Positions 32,336 through 42,073 of a stretch of DNA of 64,000 nucleotides are shown piece after piece (the first letter of the stretch is position 1; the number at the start of each line of letters is the position of its first letter). A program made the translations under genes and the position numbers. The notes under the pieces were generated by a model, which saw only the letters and a program-made list of their open reading frames with translations, had not been told where the DNA came from and did no database searches. This DNA comes from Gracilaria gracilis (Eukaryota; Rhodophyta; Florideophyceae; Gracilariales; Gracilariaceae). The stretch spans positions 496,001 to 560,000 of the forward strand of contig JARGSG010000223.1 in assembly GCA_030374805.1 (NCBI GenBank). The letters are read 5' to 3'.

Positions 32336-32609
32336 TTTGTTTTAAGCGTGAGGGTGTGCCACCTTCTACGGAGATACTTCGTTCTATTCCCGCAACCGAG
32401 ACATACTTTCGGTTGTGGAAGCAGATGAATATATCCCGGTAGAAGGTGTGACCAGAAAGGTAGGGCGTGGAAGGTGTTGCGAGGGGGAGTGGGGACGGCT
32501 TTTATACAGCAGCACATGTGTGGTTGGGGTGGCTCGGATGAAATGTTGAAAAAATGAAATATCATCTTCGTCCAGCCGCTCGTTTCAAAAAAACTCAAAA
32601 TAATTTGTT

Positions 32610-32684
32610 GGGACAGCGGACCGGGGTGTCGTGGCGCTTCATCGGTGCACCTATGGAGCGCCACGACACCCCGGTCTGCTGTCC
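32610..32684. repeat. 76-bp palindrome, copy 3
   Basis: Arm GGGACAGCGGACCGGGGTGT against its complement; centre ATCGGTGCACCTATG. Nearly identical to copies 2 and 4. Confidence 0.9.
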
Positions 32685-32691
32685 TAACGCA

Positions 32692-32820
32692 CCGTGAGTG
32701 ATGAAACCGGGGCCATGGCACACGTGGCACCGCCAACGAGCCGTAAGCGGGTAACTTCGCCCGCTGTCAACGTGCTGTGTGTGATGAAACTGGGCTGCTG
32801 GCATACTTGGCACCGCCAAA
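32692..32820. repeat. Direct repeat pair, about 45 bp
   Basis: Two related copies lie head to tail between palindromes 3 and 4: one begins GTGAGTGATGAAACCGGGGC, the other GTGTGTGATGAAACTGGGCT, and both end in TTGGCACCGCCAA or GTGGCACCGCCAA. This suggests that the palindrome plus its flank was duplicated as a unit. Confidence 0.65.
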
Positions 32821-32826
32821 GTGCCA

Positions 32827-32902
32827 GGGACAGCGGACAGGGGTGTCGTGGTGCTTCATCGATGCACCGATGAAGCGCCACGACACCCCGCTCTGCTGTC
32901 CC
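32827..32902. repeat. 76-bp palindrome, copy 4
   Basis: Arm GGGACAGCGGACAGGGGTGT with its complement; centre CATCGATGCACCGATG. The two arms differ from copy 3 at few positions, consistent with recent spread or conversion among copies. Confidence 0.9.
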
Positions 32903-33438
32903 AAAGTGAAATTAGTGCGCCACAAATTTTATTTATTTCTTTAGTGCTCAAACATTGTTGTACAAGTGTATTATAGATATTAGCAGCGTTAGTAGCTTCA
33001 TGTAGATTTGTAAACGTCCCGCGAGTACGCTTTAAAATTTTTAAATAGGCACAGTGTATAGTTTAAACTCATATTGAGCGGACGCGCATCCGTGATGAAG
33101 TAGACGGAAAAGAACGGCAGTGAAAGTTAAAAATAGCTAACCGATCTCGCGAGCGTTCTCGACGGTCTTAAACTACCTTTTCCATTCTATCAGCCCCGTG
33201 TAACCGCGATGCCGCCTGGCAAGCAGAAAAGGGGGCCGGACTCAAGACGAGCTAACCCAAGTGCAGGGGTGTTAGAAATGCCGCCCCTAACATAAGGAAG
33301 AGGGATGGCAAAAGGCCCTACTTCGCGTATGCCACTAGCCCGAGCAATGACGAAGAAGTTTTCGCCCGCTGCTACGGCGGTACTGAAAGGCGGCGATGCG
33401 GTGCATTTGTTTGTTAAGATTGGGAAAAAAAGAGCAGA
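32903..33438. other. No supported gene
   Basis: AT-richer spacer on the oxygenase side of the hairpin cluster. It may include the promoter of the rightward gene. No motif is recognised. Confidence 0.35.
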
Positions 33439-34190
33439 ATGAAAGTGGGAGCCGCGGAGGTGAGAGGTGTGGGGTCCGCCGGTGGTGCAGGGAAGGCTCT
33501 TTGCCGTTCGCTCCATGGGCATCTTTTAAGCGCGACGGCCCTAGAAGGAGAAGACTTGGTTGTGATCTGGAGGACTAAGATTATTATAACTCATGGAAGC
33601 GCGAAGTACCCTTACCGTTTTCAAGGTTCTGAAGACCCACCGAGTACGCTGAGCGAGTTGTTCTGGGCTGGGGTTTTATGCGTGGGATACGTCGATGATG
33701 GACCGAATCGAGATTCCGCAAAGTCCTACTCCAGGGTCCGGGGCTGGCAAGTCTTCTACATCTCAGCCTGAGAATGTGGTTGCTCTGGAGGTCGAGAAAC
33801 CTGCTGAGGAAGCTCCCAAAACTCCAAGAAAGTCTTCTCAAGAGATGAAGAAGCCCGTGGAAGCGAGCGTCAGCATCAAAGAGGACTCCGACGACGATAT
33901 TGTGGAGGTCTTTCAGACGAGTAAGGCTCCGCTTGCTGACGAGGAGAAGGACTTGTTCGATGAAGGAGACAATGTTCCGTCGGAAGAGGTAGACAACACT
34001 CTGTCTCTCAAGAAGATTTCCGTCGCTGACTATGTTCAACGCATGTTGACGATGGATATCGAGATGATTGAAATCCCGAAGAAGACAGTTCGAAGTGCGA
34101 ATCTGGGACACAAGGAGGCGACGATGATGAACTGTCGCAACTTTGGGTGGGTTCCGTGCGCAGGTTCGATTGCTGTGGAATCTCTAGTGT
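33439..34190 (+). pseudogene. N-terminal part of the oxygenase-block gene
   Basis: Two overlapping frames look coding. The first (33439-33771) includes VVIWRTKIIITHGSAKYPYR and ELFWAGVLCVGYV. The second continues from about 33695 with an acidic, Ser/Pro-rich region and NTLSLKKISVADYVQRMLTM, ending where a piggyBac-like element begins. It lies on the same strand as the oxygenase-encoding part beyond that element, and the two probably belonged to one gene. I recognise no domain here. Confidence 0.4.
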
Positions 34191-34199
34191 CTATTCGAC

Positions 34200-36295
34200 A
34201 TTGACCTCATATGAGGTCAATATTGATTGTCTTGTAACTTTTTATAAATGTCCCAAAAAAATTTCAAAACTTTGTTTGTCAACCGACCTGGTTCTTCCCT
34301 TCGAAGGCCAATCAGAAGTAAATTACAACTCCGTCCACTTCCTCGTAGGCTGTTTACTTTTTCTGTCACGTCACCAAGATCTCTCCAATATGCCGCCGTC
34401 AACAGATCTGCGCCTTGTTATTGGAACAAATGTACACAGCCGTGCTCCACTTGTCACCTCCGATTCAGCTTGTAAACGTTACTTCGAATCACTTTGGAAA
34501 TCTAAAACCGTCAGTGGAACCGTGACAAATGTGGAAACTAAGCCAGTCAATTGTCGCAATATGACTTTTATCACTATCAAGTTTAGTTTACCCATTCGTG
34601 AGAAAGAGTGTACTCTACCTTTATGTAGTGTGAAGCTTGGCAGTGGTGTCAACGAAGAGATTGAAGCGGTTCCGGCTGTTACAGATGCATTACCGACCGC
34701 TAATGCGGATCAAACTGCTGAGGATAGCGAAATCCCTCCAACTCAGCAAATTTTGCAGTCCGATGAAATCGAATCTTCAGGTGCAGTCACCCAATCAGTG
34801 ACGGCTCATGAGAGACAGTGGAACACGGAGAAAATTTGTACGCCGTTGAATGGCTCCATGCAATTGCATCAATGGAAGACTATTGGTCCAGCCGGAGATT
34901 TTATCTCTTCTCCTCATGTGACGCAAGGTATGGAAGCTATTGACTACTTTATGCAGAGGTTTCCAACTAGATATCTGCACTCAATTGTGGAGAAGACTAG
35001 TGCAAGGCTCAGAGATCGTTTAGCAGCTGAAACATCTGGTGGAGAGCTTTTGAAGTTCTTCGGCGTAATGATTCTCATTACGCGATTAGAATTCTCAGAT
35101 CGAAGAGAGTTATGGAGCCCAAAGCATTTTTCAAGTTATCTCCCTGCCCCCTCAATCGGTAGGACGATGTCGCGAAATAGATTTGAGATGCTGAAAAGTT
35201 GTATCTCTTTTCAGTGGCACGCACAATCGTGACGTTCAAGGTATGGCGCGGTGGAGCCTGGTAAATGGTTTTATGCAAGCAATTAACCAACACCGATTAT
35301 CATTTGTCACACCATCTCATGCTCTATGTGTTGACGAAAGCATGTCACGGTGGTACGGATTGGGAGATGACTGGATCGATGTAGGCCTTTCTCACTATAC
35401 AGCCTTAAATCGCAAACCCGAAAATGGATTGGAAATGAAGACGGTTTGTTGTGGAAGAAGTGGCATTATGTTGTAAATTGAGCTCAGTATGGGATCTAAA
35501 ATGTTTGCTTTAGAGTTTTCTTCAGATCATGGACATGGAACTGCAGTTCTATTACGGCTGGTGCAGCCGTGGTTTGGATCCGAGCGACTGGTGTGTGCAG
35601 ATTCATTCTTTGCCAGTGTGCATACGGCAAATTCTCTTCTACCAAATGGACTGAGATGTACTGGAGTAATAAAAACTGCAACTCGAGGCTATCCGATGAA
35701 GCACCTTTCTGAAATCACTTTATCGGACAGAGGTGAGTTTGTGTCTCTGGTATCAAAGGGAACTGCCATTAATACCGATTTAATGGCAGTCATGTGGGTG
35801 GATAGAGAACGAAGGTACTTTATAACAACTTCTGGAACAGTTAATCTTGGTACTGCTATAACAAGGGAAAGATAGAGGAGGGAAGGCAACATTTCCAAAA
35901 AGATTGAACTCGAGGTTTCTATTCCTGAAGTATGTGAGGAATATTATAAAACATGTTCAACGATCGATAGACATAATCGATCCCGTCAAGATGATTTGAA
36001 GCTTGAGAAGAAAATCGAGGTGAAAGAGTGGTCTTTTCGTGTCAATTGCTCCCTACTGGCTATCTGTGTCGTGGATGCTTGGAATCTTTATAAAGCACCC
36101 AATGGTGGCCGCCAATTGAAGAGCCCACACAATTTTTATTGTAAATTAGCTGACGAACTGATCGAAAACACTTGGGATCAAACAGGTCTTATTGAAAGAA
36201 ATAAGAAAGAAGTTGAACCAACTGATCCGCACCCAAAACCTGCTGGAACTGGTATTCATTTGATGCAAACAGGAAAGAAAAGGAAAAGAAACGGC
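34200..36295 (+). mobile_element. piggyBac-like element 1, damaged
   Basis: Transposase coding starts near the ATG at 34390 (MPPSTDLRLVIGTNVHS). The DDE_Tnp_1_7 core follows: LLKFFGVMILITRLEF and SCISFQWH, then the three catalytic aspartates in ALCVDESMSRWYGLG (35333), RLVCADSFFASVHTAN (about 35600) and VMWVDRERRYFITTSG (about 35800). The terminal helices are TIDRHNRSRQDDLKLEKK and LLAICVVDAWNLYK. One frame change lies near 35215-35240, with in-frame TAA 35474 and TAG 35873. The C-terminal zinc ribbon usual for piggyBac is absent: the frame runs on from KKRKRNGGS into unrelated sequence, so the right end is lost. A 22-bp palindrome (ATTGACCTCATATGAGGTCA core) sits at 34201, near the left boundary. 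No TTAA-flanked terminal repeats were found. Confidence 0.75.
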
Positions 36296-38782
36296 GGAAG
36301 CATGAGAAGTGAGGCTATCGGAGACTACAACGTGCGTCACTTGACTCGTTACGCGACATTGGCTCTGAAGTTTTTGGAATGTGAGGGGCTTTTGGAGTTC
36401 TTTGAGAAGCTGTGCGAGGAGGTTCCAGCCCTGAAGTTGACGCATGTCTCGAGTGACGTTCTGATGGGTCTCCCCGATGGGCAGTTTCGATTTGTCGTAC
36501 GTTGCTTGCAATGGCATGTGGAACTGAGGTTGTCTTCTTCTACGAGATCAGGTCGTTTTGAAGACATGAGGAAGCAATTCTTTCAATGTGCCATAGGTAT
36601 GTACAACCTATGTAATGTCACTGCGAAGAAGAAGGACATTATTGTTGAAGAGGTATTGCAGACATTATTCAACTTAGGAGGAAAACATGAGTCTGTGATG
36701 GAATGTCTGGGTATGCGGACAGCAAAAATGGAACTTGGCGGTGCGAGGCGTTTATGGAACGGGATGGTGTCCAGAAGTGTGAAGACCGCGGGTAAAAAGC
36801 TTCAAGAAGTTTTCAAAGTATCGCTTCAAACGTCAGAGGAGGTGAAGGAGGTGGAAGAGGAGGTGGTTGAAGTCGTGGATGTAGGTGATGGTACGTCAAC
36901 CGCAGCACCTAATGAGGCAGAAGATGCTCTCATGTTGTTGGAAGCTTCCATGAAAGGGGAAGACCCTGAAGCAGAGCCATCAGGGTTGAGGCGGAGCACA
37001 CGGAAAAAGACTGCTCCAGGCCGGCTGAAAGAGGATTGGGGTAGCAAGGCTGGGAGCAAGAAGAAGAAGAAGAGGAGGTTAATTGATCTTACTGACGATG
37101 AGGATGAGGTAGAAATCCAACCTGCTGCGGAGATGATGAAGAAGGGCACCGTGAAAACCCCTTCTGGAGATATGCCAATGGAGGTTGTTACTTTATTCAG
37201 AAATATGACGAAGCCGGCATTGAAGAAGTTCTTCAAAGAACAGAAAATAAGTGTGGTGTCGTCGAGCGAGGATGAAAGTGGTGGCAGTGAGAACGATAGT
37301 AGGTTCGTTCAGGACGAGGAGGAAGGCGTGGAGAAAGGGACGATGCGTGGATTTGAAGATAAGAATCCCGAGAAACCTCCAAAAGGGATGAATAAGGCAG
37401 GTGAGTGGGCTGGTAGATCGGATATGTCATGGAAGAGTATGGTGAATGCGCTACCAAGTGAGTGACCGGGAGGGAAGAATGCAGTGAAACATCAGCACCC
37501 GTGGATGGAGGTGATTCATTTGCAAAAGGACCACAGGGCGGGGTGTTTGGGGTGGCGGATTTGAGAGCGGTGCATCACGCGGTGTACTGGCATGCCGCCC
37601 GGAATGTTCACAAGGAGCTGGGTAGCACGAAAGAACCAGTTCTTCCGGTGAAACTTCCGTTGAAGGGAAAGCCGAGAGGGGAGGAAGAAGCTCTTTGGGT
37701 GGCAGCGATGGAGAAGGATGAACTCGCTCGAAAGTACTTTGCGACGAAGAGAATGGAATTGATGGGAAGAGGTTTCTGTGCTTTGGAACACTTCGAAACT
37801 GATGAAGGTATTTCAGAGGAGGCGAAGAAGAGGGGCGTGGTGGTGGATAAAGAGGTGACAGAAGGGTTGTTGAAGTTTTTTGAGAAGGACTTCAAGGAGC
37901 AGCCAGACTTGAAGTTTGAAGAGAACCGAACGAAATGGAATCCCATAATCAACGCGGGGGGAAGGAAGAGATGCTGGGGACAGGATGCAGGGAATTGGAC
38001 GATATATTATGACGAAAAAGGGGATTGTTGATTGCATGGAATCTGATGAGAAGAATGTGATGATGGTGAGAAAGCGGGCGTTTTTGGATGCGAGCTTTGG
38101 GCAAATTGCATGGTCTCTTTGCCTTTGTAACAACAGCAAGGCTAAGAAAAAGATGTATGCGCCGAAGACCGGAGGGCTTGTGTTGTGTACGGGGGAGGGA
38201 TGCAAAAGGCAGGTTTTGCACACTGATTTTCGAGGGTTGACGAATGTGGAGAAGGATAAGGGAGATATTTCGTGGTTCTTCGTAATGGCCTCTAGAGGGA
38301 GTTTATTTATGATATGGGTTTGTGAGAGGTCTCACAATATGTATGTGACGGATGAAAAGAGTTTGAGGAGGTTATCACGTACAATGGTTGTGAAGAAGTT
38401 CAGGGTTCCGCCTTACTCTGTGTTTATTGGGAGAGGGGATGTGTTTCATGCGGGAGCTGGGTACATGGATGCGTTGGTGAAAGAAAACTGCCTGAGATAT
38501 CACATTTGTTTCGTACCTGAAGGATGCAAACTCCCTGACGCGGTGCACAGGGAGCCAGCGTTTCAGCTAAAGTTCGTAGATGAGGACTTTGGGCTAGGAG
38601 AAGACCCAAACGACCAGCTGGACGATGATGAAGGTTTGGAGGGAGAGAGTCAAATGGAAGATATAGAAGATGGAGAGGAATAGTACGAAGAGGAAGATGA
38701 AGAGATGTCAGGTGGCCCTGCTGAGAATACAGATGGGGATTACGAGGAAGGACAGATGATATGGATGACGACGATGAGTAGG
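36296..38782 (+). pseudogene. Gene ending in a 2-oxoglutarate/Fe(II) oxygenase domain, broken
   Basis: After the piggyBac remnant the frame encodes a helical region (NVRHLTRYATLALKFLE, ARRLWNGMVSRS), a charged linker with RRSTRKKTAPGRLKEDW and KKKKKRRLIDLTDDEDE, and then the oxygenase: GRGFCALEHF, NRTKWNPIINAGGRKRCW, and the double-stranded beta-helix with iron ligands HTD (38218-38226) and the distal His in GRGDVFHAGAGYMD (about 38449). A 2-oxoglutarate-binding Arg follows in LRYHICFVPEG. Spacing is normal for the superfamily (PhyH, AlkB, TET/JBP). A very acidic tail closes it. There are about three breaks. The subfamily is not certain: a nucleic-acid or chromatin substrate is inferred from the basic, acidic-linker architecture and from the divergent methyltransferase-SET gene. 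Confidence 0.7.
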
Positions 38783-38944
38783 TATAATGTACTACTTATA
38801 CTGTTGTGTTTGTTTGTGATAGAAACTTGACATAAAAAGTGAACAGGTGATTTGTTTAAGCGGCAACTTAAAAAGAATTGGAGAACAAAAACGGGTTGTG
38901 TGTGTAGTTTCAACGAGTACGAGGTTTACAATTTGTTCTAATTA

Positions 38945-39770
38945 CTATAGAATGTGATGTCTAAGAACATTGATATAGTTGGTGTGGAAAAGAGCAGGGT
39001 GTTGCCTTCCGGCTAGTTTTTCATCTGCGGTGGTGAGATAGAGGTAGGCATTTCTAGATTCATACTCCGAGAAAGAAGCTGGGAAGGAAGTAAGGGTGCT
39101 GCCGTATTCCAGAAGTGATTCCACTGTAGAAGGGATATTGAAGGAGAGACCTGTGTTGAAGGTGACTATGCCTAGAAGCTCCTTTACTATAGTTGAGAAA
39201 ATAGTTTTGTACTTGGTAGCCACTTCATACATGGTAACCAATCCAAATGAAGAACCGACGAGATTGAAGGAAGAGATCCAAACGAGCTTTTGGTAGTAAA
39301 ACTTGGAAAAGGTGTTTTCGTCGACGATACTGCAAGTGAAACCTGCGGTCCAGAGGCGTTCAGCTAGTTCCAGAGCCCACTTTCTGGTGGTTGTGGTTAC
39401 ACCATTGGGAGAGAGAGGCGTCACACCATCCCGTGGGGAGGCGCCGACAGTGGGAACGGCGATGTAAAGAGCGGCTCGTGTGCAGTGCTCAATTCCGTGT
39501 TAGGAAAGAATGGGAAGAATGTGACCATTCTGAATGAAGACCAAGTCTTCTGCTCGTGGTCCTGGACAAGACAGAATTACTTTTTCGAGAAGGTCGTTCC
39601 TGCCACAGAAGAAGATTGGACCTTGGGGAAGGCACCCTGCGAAAATGGAGTCTTCGAAGGATAGAAAGGTGTCCTGAGGGGAACCATTGTTGTAAAGCAT
39701 GGTGCCAATACGGCCTCTACCTTTGACAACAGCTGGGATGATTGTAGAACGGAGGGAAGATGAATGGGAG
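38945..39770 (-). pseudogene. Ketopantoate-reductase-like NAD(P)-binding protein, one in-frame stop
   Basis: The frame opens with a Rossmann glycine motif (PAVVKGRGRIGTML), then IFFCGRNDLLEKVI, DLVFIQNGHILPIL, an in-frame TAA (39500-39502), and, in the same frame, AALYIAVPTVGASPRDGVTP, RKWALELAERLWTAGFTC, YYQKLVWISSFNLVG, and FPASFSEYESRNAYLY. This matches the ketopantoate-reductase-like proteins conserved in algae and plants (QNG, then the K-L-I/V-W-I helix of the C-terminal domain). A TTCTAACAG acceptor-like site near 39820 suggests an upstream exon holding the true start. One stop in an otherwise clean frame makes it a young pseudogene or a read-through case. Confidence 0.65.
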
Positions 39771-40341
39771 CTCTTGCAATGAGTTTGTTTGATTGAAGGT
39801 ATGGGCTGTTAGAAGGTGTCGGGTGCTGGTAGCTGTGAAAGGAAAGTGGTCTACATTCTAAGGAGTGGGGAACGCTTTAAGTACACGACTGGAATGTTGT
39901 TTTGGTCATGGAAAAAAGTGTTCCAGGGGATAAGGGGATTTGTTTGATTCGGTTATGGAAAGAAATGGGCAGCAGGGCTGCAGAGGATGTAGGGTCGAAG
40001 AGTGTGTTTATGAGAAGGTATGCAGTGAAATAAGGCATAGAAAGTAAGAGTTTATGGTACCGTTGGTACTTGAGAGGTGGTGCATCATGGGTTTCATTGG
40101 GATATGGTATGGACCGAGGTTGGGAAAATGTGGAGATTTCTAGGAAAAAAATGGAAATTGTGAGGAGTGGCGGGAAATAGGAGTGGACGTCAATGGGGTA
40201 CAAAGGGTTGTGCCGCGCAAGTGGGTATGTGACCGACAGTGCCACGGGTGTGCGCAGTGGGGGGGGGGAGTGTAGCAACTGTTGGGTTCATATCGCTTGT
40301 TCTTATCTATCTTCGTTATCTTGAACCGCCGTTTATTTCTG

Positions 40342-41294
40342 TGATGTCGAATGGGTACGTCGAGGACGAGGAGCTAGTGGCTCTGCTTCACCGCACGGAG
40401 GTACCAGAGACGCCACCGGGAAGGAAGGAGGAGGGTGGGGACAAGGTTTGCATGGGGGAGAAGGAGGGAAGTGGGGATGGAGAGGGAGGTGGGGGTGATG
40501 GGGGTGGAGGGGATGGGGGACCGGAGAGGAGCTTTGCGGCGGAGATGGAGGAGCGGTTGAGGAGGCTTGGAGGGGATGTGAAGGAGCATTTGGACGACTG
40601 GCTTTTTGAGATGGTTGGTGAGATGGGAGGGGTGGTGCTGAGTGTGTCGGAGGTTGAGGTGCCAATGGATTTGATCTCGACGATTCCGAAAAGGATGAAG
40701 TTGGCTGGAATGGAGACTTGAAGGCATGTGAGTGGGATGGTAGAGTGCGTTGGGAGGGAGCTAGTGTCGCTGAGAAGGGATAATATGGGGCTGAGGGGTC
40801 GTGTGGAGGTGTTGGAGCCGCAAGTGGGACAGGTGGAGAAGGCGTGCCAATTGTTGTTGGAGGTGAAAGAACTGGTGAGGGAAGGAGACGTTGGGAGGGA
40901 GGCGGGAGAGAAAGGATCACCGGTGACGCCTGGCTCTCGTGGTGGACGTGGGAGTGTGAGGGGGAGGAGCGGAGAAGGGGATGGAGGGGACGTCGGGGGA
41001 AGTCGGCTGAGGAAGAGGCGAAAGGGTGGGGTGATGGTGGACAAGAATGGGGAGGTGTGTGTGCCGCGGCAGCTGCCGGGTGAAGCGCCACTAGTTGGGT
41101 TTGGTAGTGCGGCGGCGGCTGTGCGAACGGCGGAGCGCATACTGGAGGAACAGAAGGAGAAGAGGCTGGGTGGGGTTGGAAGCTGGTTTGGGGCTAGGAA
41201 GGTGTACGAGAATGGAGAGAGAGTTCCGGTGGAGTTCTTCAACTTGATATTTAGGGAAACTGAGACTCAGAATCCGAATGCAGGGTTGGAATAA
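40342..41294 (+). pseudogene. Acidic, Gly-rich, coiled-coil protein of unknown function, one in-frame stop
   Basis: From MSNGYVEDEELVALLHR the frame runs about 317 codons with a single TGA (40719-40721). It contains a Gly/Asp/Glu low-complexity stretch, a helical segment (EEMEERLRRLGGDVKEHLDD type), a coiled coil (RRDNMGLRGRVEVLEPQVGQ), a basic patch (GGSRLRKRRKGG) and a conserved-looking C-terminal domain (VRTAERILEEQKEKRL, then VPVEFFNLIF). No family is recognised. The 3' third is repeated in the tandem duplication that follows. The plus strand here is strongly purine-rich. Confidence 0.45.
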
Positions 41295-42073
41295 GGGAGC
41301 GCTGGTGGTGGGTTAGTAATTTTTTAGAGTGTTTTTGACGAGTGTGGTGAATGTAAAGTTACGAAAGGTGGCAGCGGAACTGCAAAATAGCCTTCAACTC
41401 TAGTAGATGAAGTTTGAACTGCATTGAACGGAAACGTTATTTCCAAAAAATATTTTTTTTTGCCTTGCCAACTAGCGCAAACTGCAAAAATGCTAGGTTT
41501 TTCGGACTTTTATTTTCACAACTAGCGATCTAGCATACTAAACTAGCATTCCGAGAACACCGACGGTGTGTGGGCCGCGGCAGGATGCCGGGTGGAGCGC
41601 CACTAGTTGGGTTTGGTGGTGCGGCCGTGGCTGTGCGAACGGCGGAGTGCATACTGGAGAAGAAGGAGGAGGAGAGGCTGGGAGGGGTTGGAAGCCGGTT
41701 TCGGGCTAAGAGGGTGTACGGGAATGGATAGTGTTCCTTCCGTTGGAGTTCTTCAACTTGACATTTAGGGAAACTGAGATTTAGGATCCCAATGCAGGGT
41801 TGGAATGAAGGAGCGCTAGTGGTCGGTTCGTAAATGTTTAGAGTGTTTTTGACGAATGTGGGGAATGTAAAGTTACCAGCCGTGGCAGAGGAACTGCAAA
41901 CGAGCCTTCAACTGCAATAGGTCAAGTTTGAACTGCATTGAACGGAAACGTTATTTCCAAACTTTTTTTTGCGTTGCCAACCAGCGCAAACTGCAAAAAT
42001 GCTATTTTTTTGGGCTTTTATTTTCACAACTAGCGATCTAGCGTACTAGACTAGCATGCCGAGAACACCGACG
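41057..42073. repeat. 508-bp tandem duplication
   Basis: The segment 41057-41564 is repeated at once as 41566-42073, about 88-90% identical by eye. Each copy contains the 3' coding end of the acidic coiled-coil gene plus about 270 bp of 3' flank, and ends in CGAGAACACCGACG. The second copy has lost coding ability. Confidence 0.9.

Noticed and set aside
40333-41242. Long minus-strand Pro/Ser/His-rich frames
   Set aside because: They are the complement of the purine-rich acidic gene and show no domain; strand bias alone keeps them open.
23000-41300. Integrated large DNA virus as the source of the methyltransferase, SET and oxygenase genes
   Set aside because: These enzyme types do occur in large viruses, but no capsid, packaging ATPase, viral polymerase or other hallmark gene is visible, while transposase genes are present.
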